Assembly (NCBI RefSeq): GCF_000471905.2
Contig: NW_006499617.1
Span: forward strand, 345,505 to 409,504
Source: Amborella trichopoda
Taxonomy: Eukaryota > Streptophyta > Magnoliopsida > Amborellales > Amborellaceae
Length of the DNA: 64,000 nucleotides
Direction: 5' to 3'
Shown piece by piece: positions 62,893 to 64,000 of the stretch. The notes under the pieces are model-generated. The model saw nothing but the letters and a program-made list of their open reading frames with translations. It was not told where the DNA came from and made no database searches. Each line of letters begins with the position of its first letter. The stretch's first letter is position 1. A program made the translations under genes and the position numbers.

Positions 62893-63265
62893 GGAAAAAG
62901 ATTATATGGATCCGAGGCTCTAAACAATCAAATTAGAGCCGACCTCAAAAATTTTAGTTGTTTTGATGCTTAAAAATCTGATCGGCTTTATGTATGGACA
63001 TGAGAAAAAATAGATTTTAAACTTTGAAAATAGCGTATTTTTAGACTGTCAATTGTCGAGATTTTTAACTTTTTATAGATTTGCTCGATCTATACTATGT
63101 TTTAAATTTTAAATTTTAAATTTTAAATTTTATAATTAAAGATGAAAATATATTTTAAAACTATCACAAAGATTTTTCATATTTAAAACATATTTTTGGA
63201 CACTATTTGAAAGTGCACTCTACTAGTAGATTGTTTAGATCCTCGGCTCTATACAAACCGCACCC
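62893..63265 (-). mobile_element. MITE family A, copy 4
   Basis: 373 bp. Its reverse strand begins GGGTGCGGTTTGTATAGAG. Flanks ATAGAATAA (62884-62892) and ATAGGATAA (63266-63274) match at 8 of 9 bases, a Mutator-type 9-bp target duplication. The inner 'aatcaaattagagcc' ends are shared with the other copies. It lies upstream of the YSL start codon (62479), so it may be in that promoter. Confidence 0.85.
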
Positions 63266-63274
63266 ATAGGATAA

Positions 63275-64000
63275 TGCAGGTGGACCAAACTTTTTCTACC
63301 GCACATGTTCTCTCACTCGCCTTTGATTAGCTTCCACTGACTTCTACTTCCATGTCTTTTTTAGGGTTCCAATATGCGAGATGGATGTTTGTTAGGTTTT
63401 TAGGGTTCCAATATGTGAGATGGATGTTTGTTAGGTGGGTCATCCAGAATAAAGGAGGAATTGGTGTCACTTGAAAAGTTATGCCATCTCTTTTTAATAA
63501 ATAATGTGTTTTAAGACTACGGATGTTCGATTCGAATCGCGGTTTGGAATGGGAATATGTTGGATTGAAATCGGTGATTTAAAAAACGGATTGATGACCT
63601 AGATCAAGCATCGCAAAAACTGGCTAGATCAGTGAATCAGTGGTCTGGATTGTCATTTTATTGTGCAGAAAAAATAGTGAACTAACGAAAAAACACGTGC
63701 AAAAATAGTAAATCGGCCAAAACCCAGCCTGGATCGGTTAATCGATGTTTTTATCATAGCAAAAAACTATTTTTACTGTAGCAAAATACCATTTTACCGC
63801 AGCAAAACGCCAGTTCTTTTCTAGACCTGGACAATTTCCTATATATTGACAAAATCGGCACGAGGTGACCGATTCTCAAGTCAGAGCGGGCGATTCCGTA
63901 TCAACCCAATAGTTTTTAAATCATCGATCGAAACGATTATGAGATGGCATGGTTTGTTCCCTCTAAAACCTATATATATATATATATATATATATAAGAA
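63275..64000. other. intergenic; short duplication, terminal (TA)n
   Basis: A 39-bp unit 'ttagggttccaatatg(c/t)gag' plus 'atggatgtttgttagg' is repeated near 63361 and 63400. (TA)n fills 63973-63995. No gene seen. Confidence 0.6.

Overview
The window is nuclear DNA of a flowering plant. It is AT-rich and gene-poor, and the genes have GT-AG introns. It also holds a broken NLR resistance gene, plant L1- and RTE-type LINEs, LTR-element fossils, MITEs, and a nuclear copy of plastid rbcL. The species cannot be named from the sequence. The metal transporter is closest to the maize YS1 / YSL1-3 type by eye, which only indicates angiosperm.

Layout. 1-4.1 kb: a MITE, then a CC-NB-LRR pseudogene (+) with an exact 196-bp tandem duplication. 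4.1-12.3 kb: no intact gene; two LINE remnants and several short tandem duplications. 12.4-18.3 kb: the last four exons (+) of a gene ending in what looks like a PH domain. One of its introns carries a plastid rbcL fragment; the next carries a fold-back element and an assembly gap. 18.3-34.4 kb: a nest of dead LINEs. Two related L1-type LINEs, about 8.6 kb apart, carry the same non-autonomous LTR element at the same target site, so this block was duplicated after the insertion. 34.4-37.9 kb: a truncated non-coding LTR retroelement with one 1.9-kb LTR. 38-41 kb: MITEs and the GA-rich leader of the next gene. 41.34-41.97 kb: an intact single-exon S40-type senescence regulator gene (+). 42-52 kb: mostly gene-free, with Copia and RTE fragments, small duplications, a short hairpin and a MITE holding another gap. 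52.4-55.4 kb: an intact four-exon DUF4079 gene (-), probably plastid targeted. 57.9-62.5 kb: an intact seven-exon Yellow Stripe-Like metal-nicotianamine transporter (-). 62.9-63.3 kb: a MITE just upstream of that transporter.

The three complete host genes (S40, DUF4079, YSL) have no operon-like relation. S40 proteins and YSL1-3 transporters are both linked to leaf senescence and metal remobilisation in other plants, but their proximity here is probably chance. The most useful leads are a MITE family with 9-bp target duplications, copies of which lie within about 420 bp upstream of two start codons; the twin LINE plus LTR-element composites; the unidentified PH-like gene; and likely assembly artefacts at the three N gaps. 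I saw no CRISPR array, tRNA or rRNA gene.
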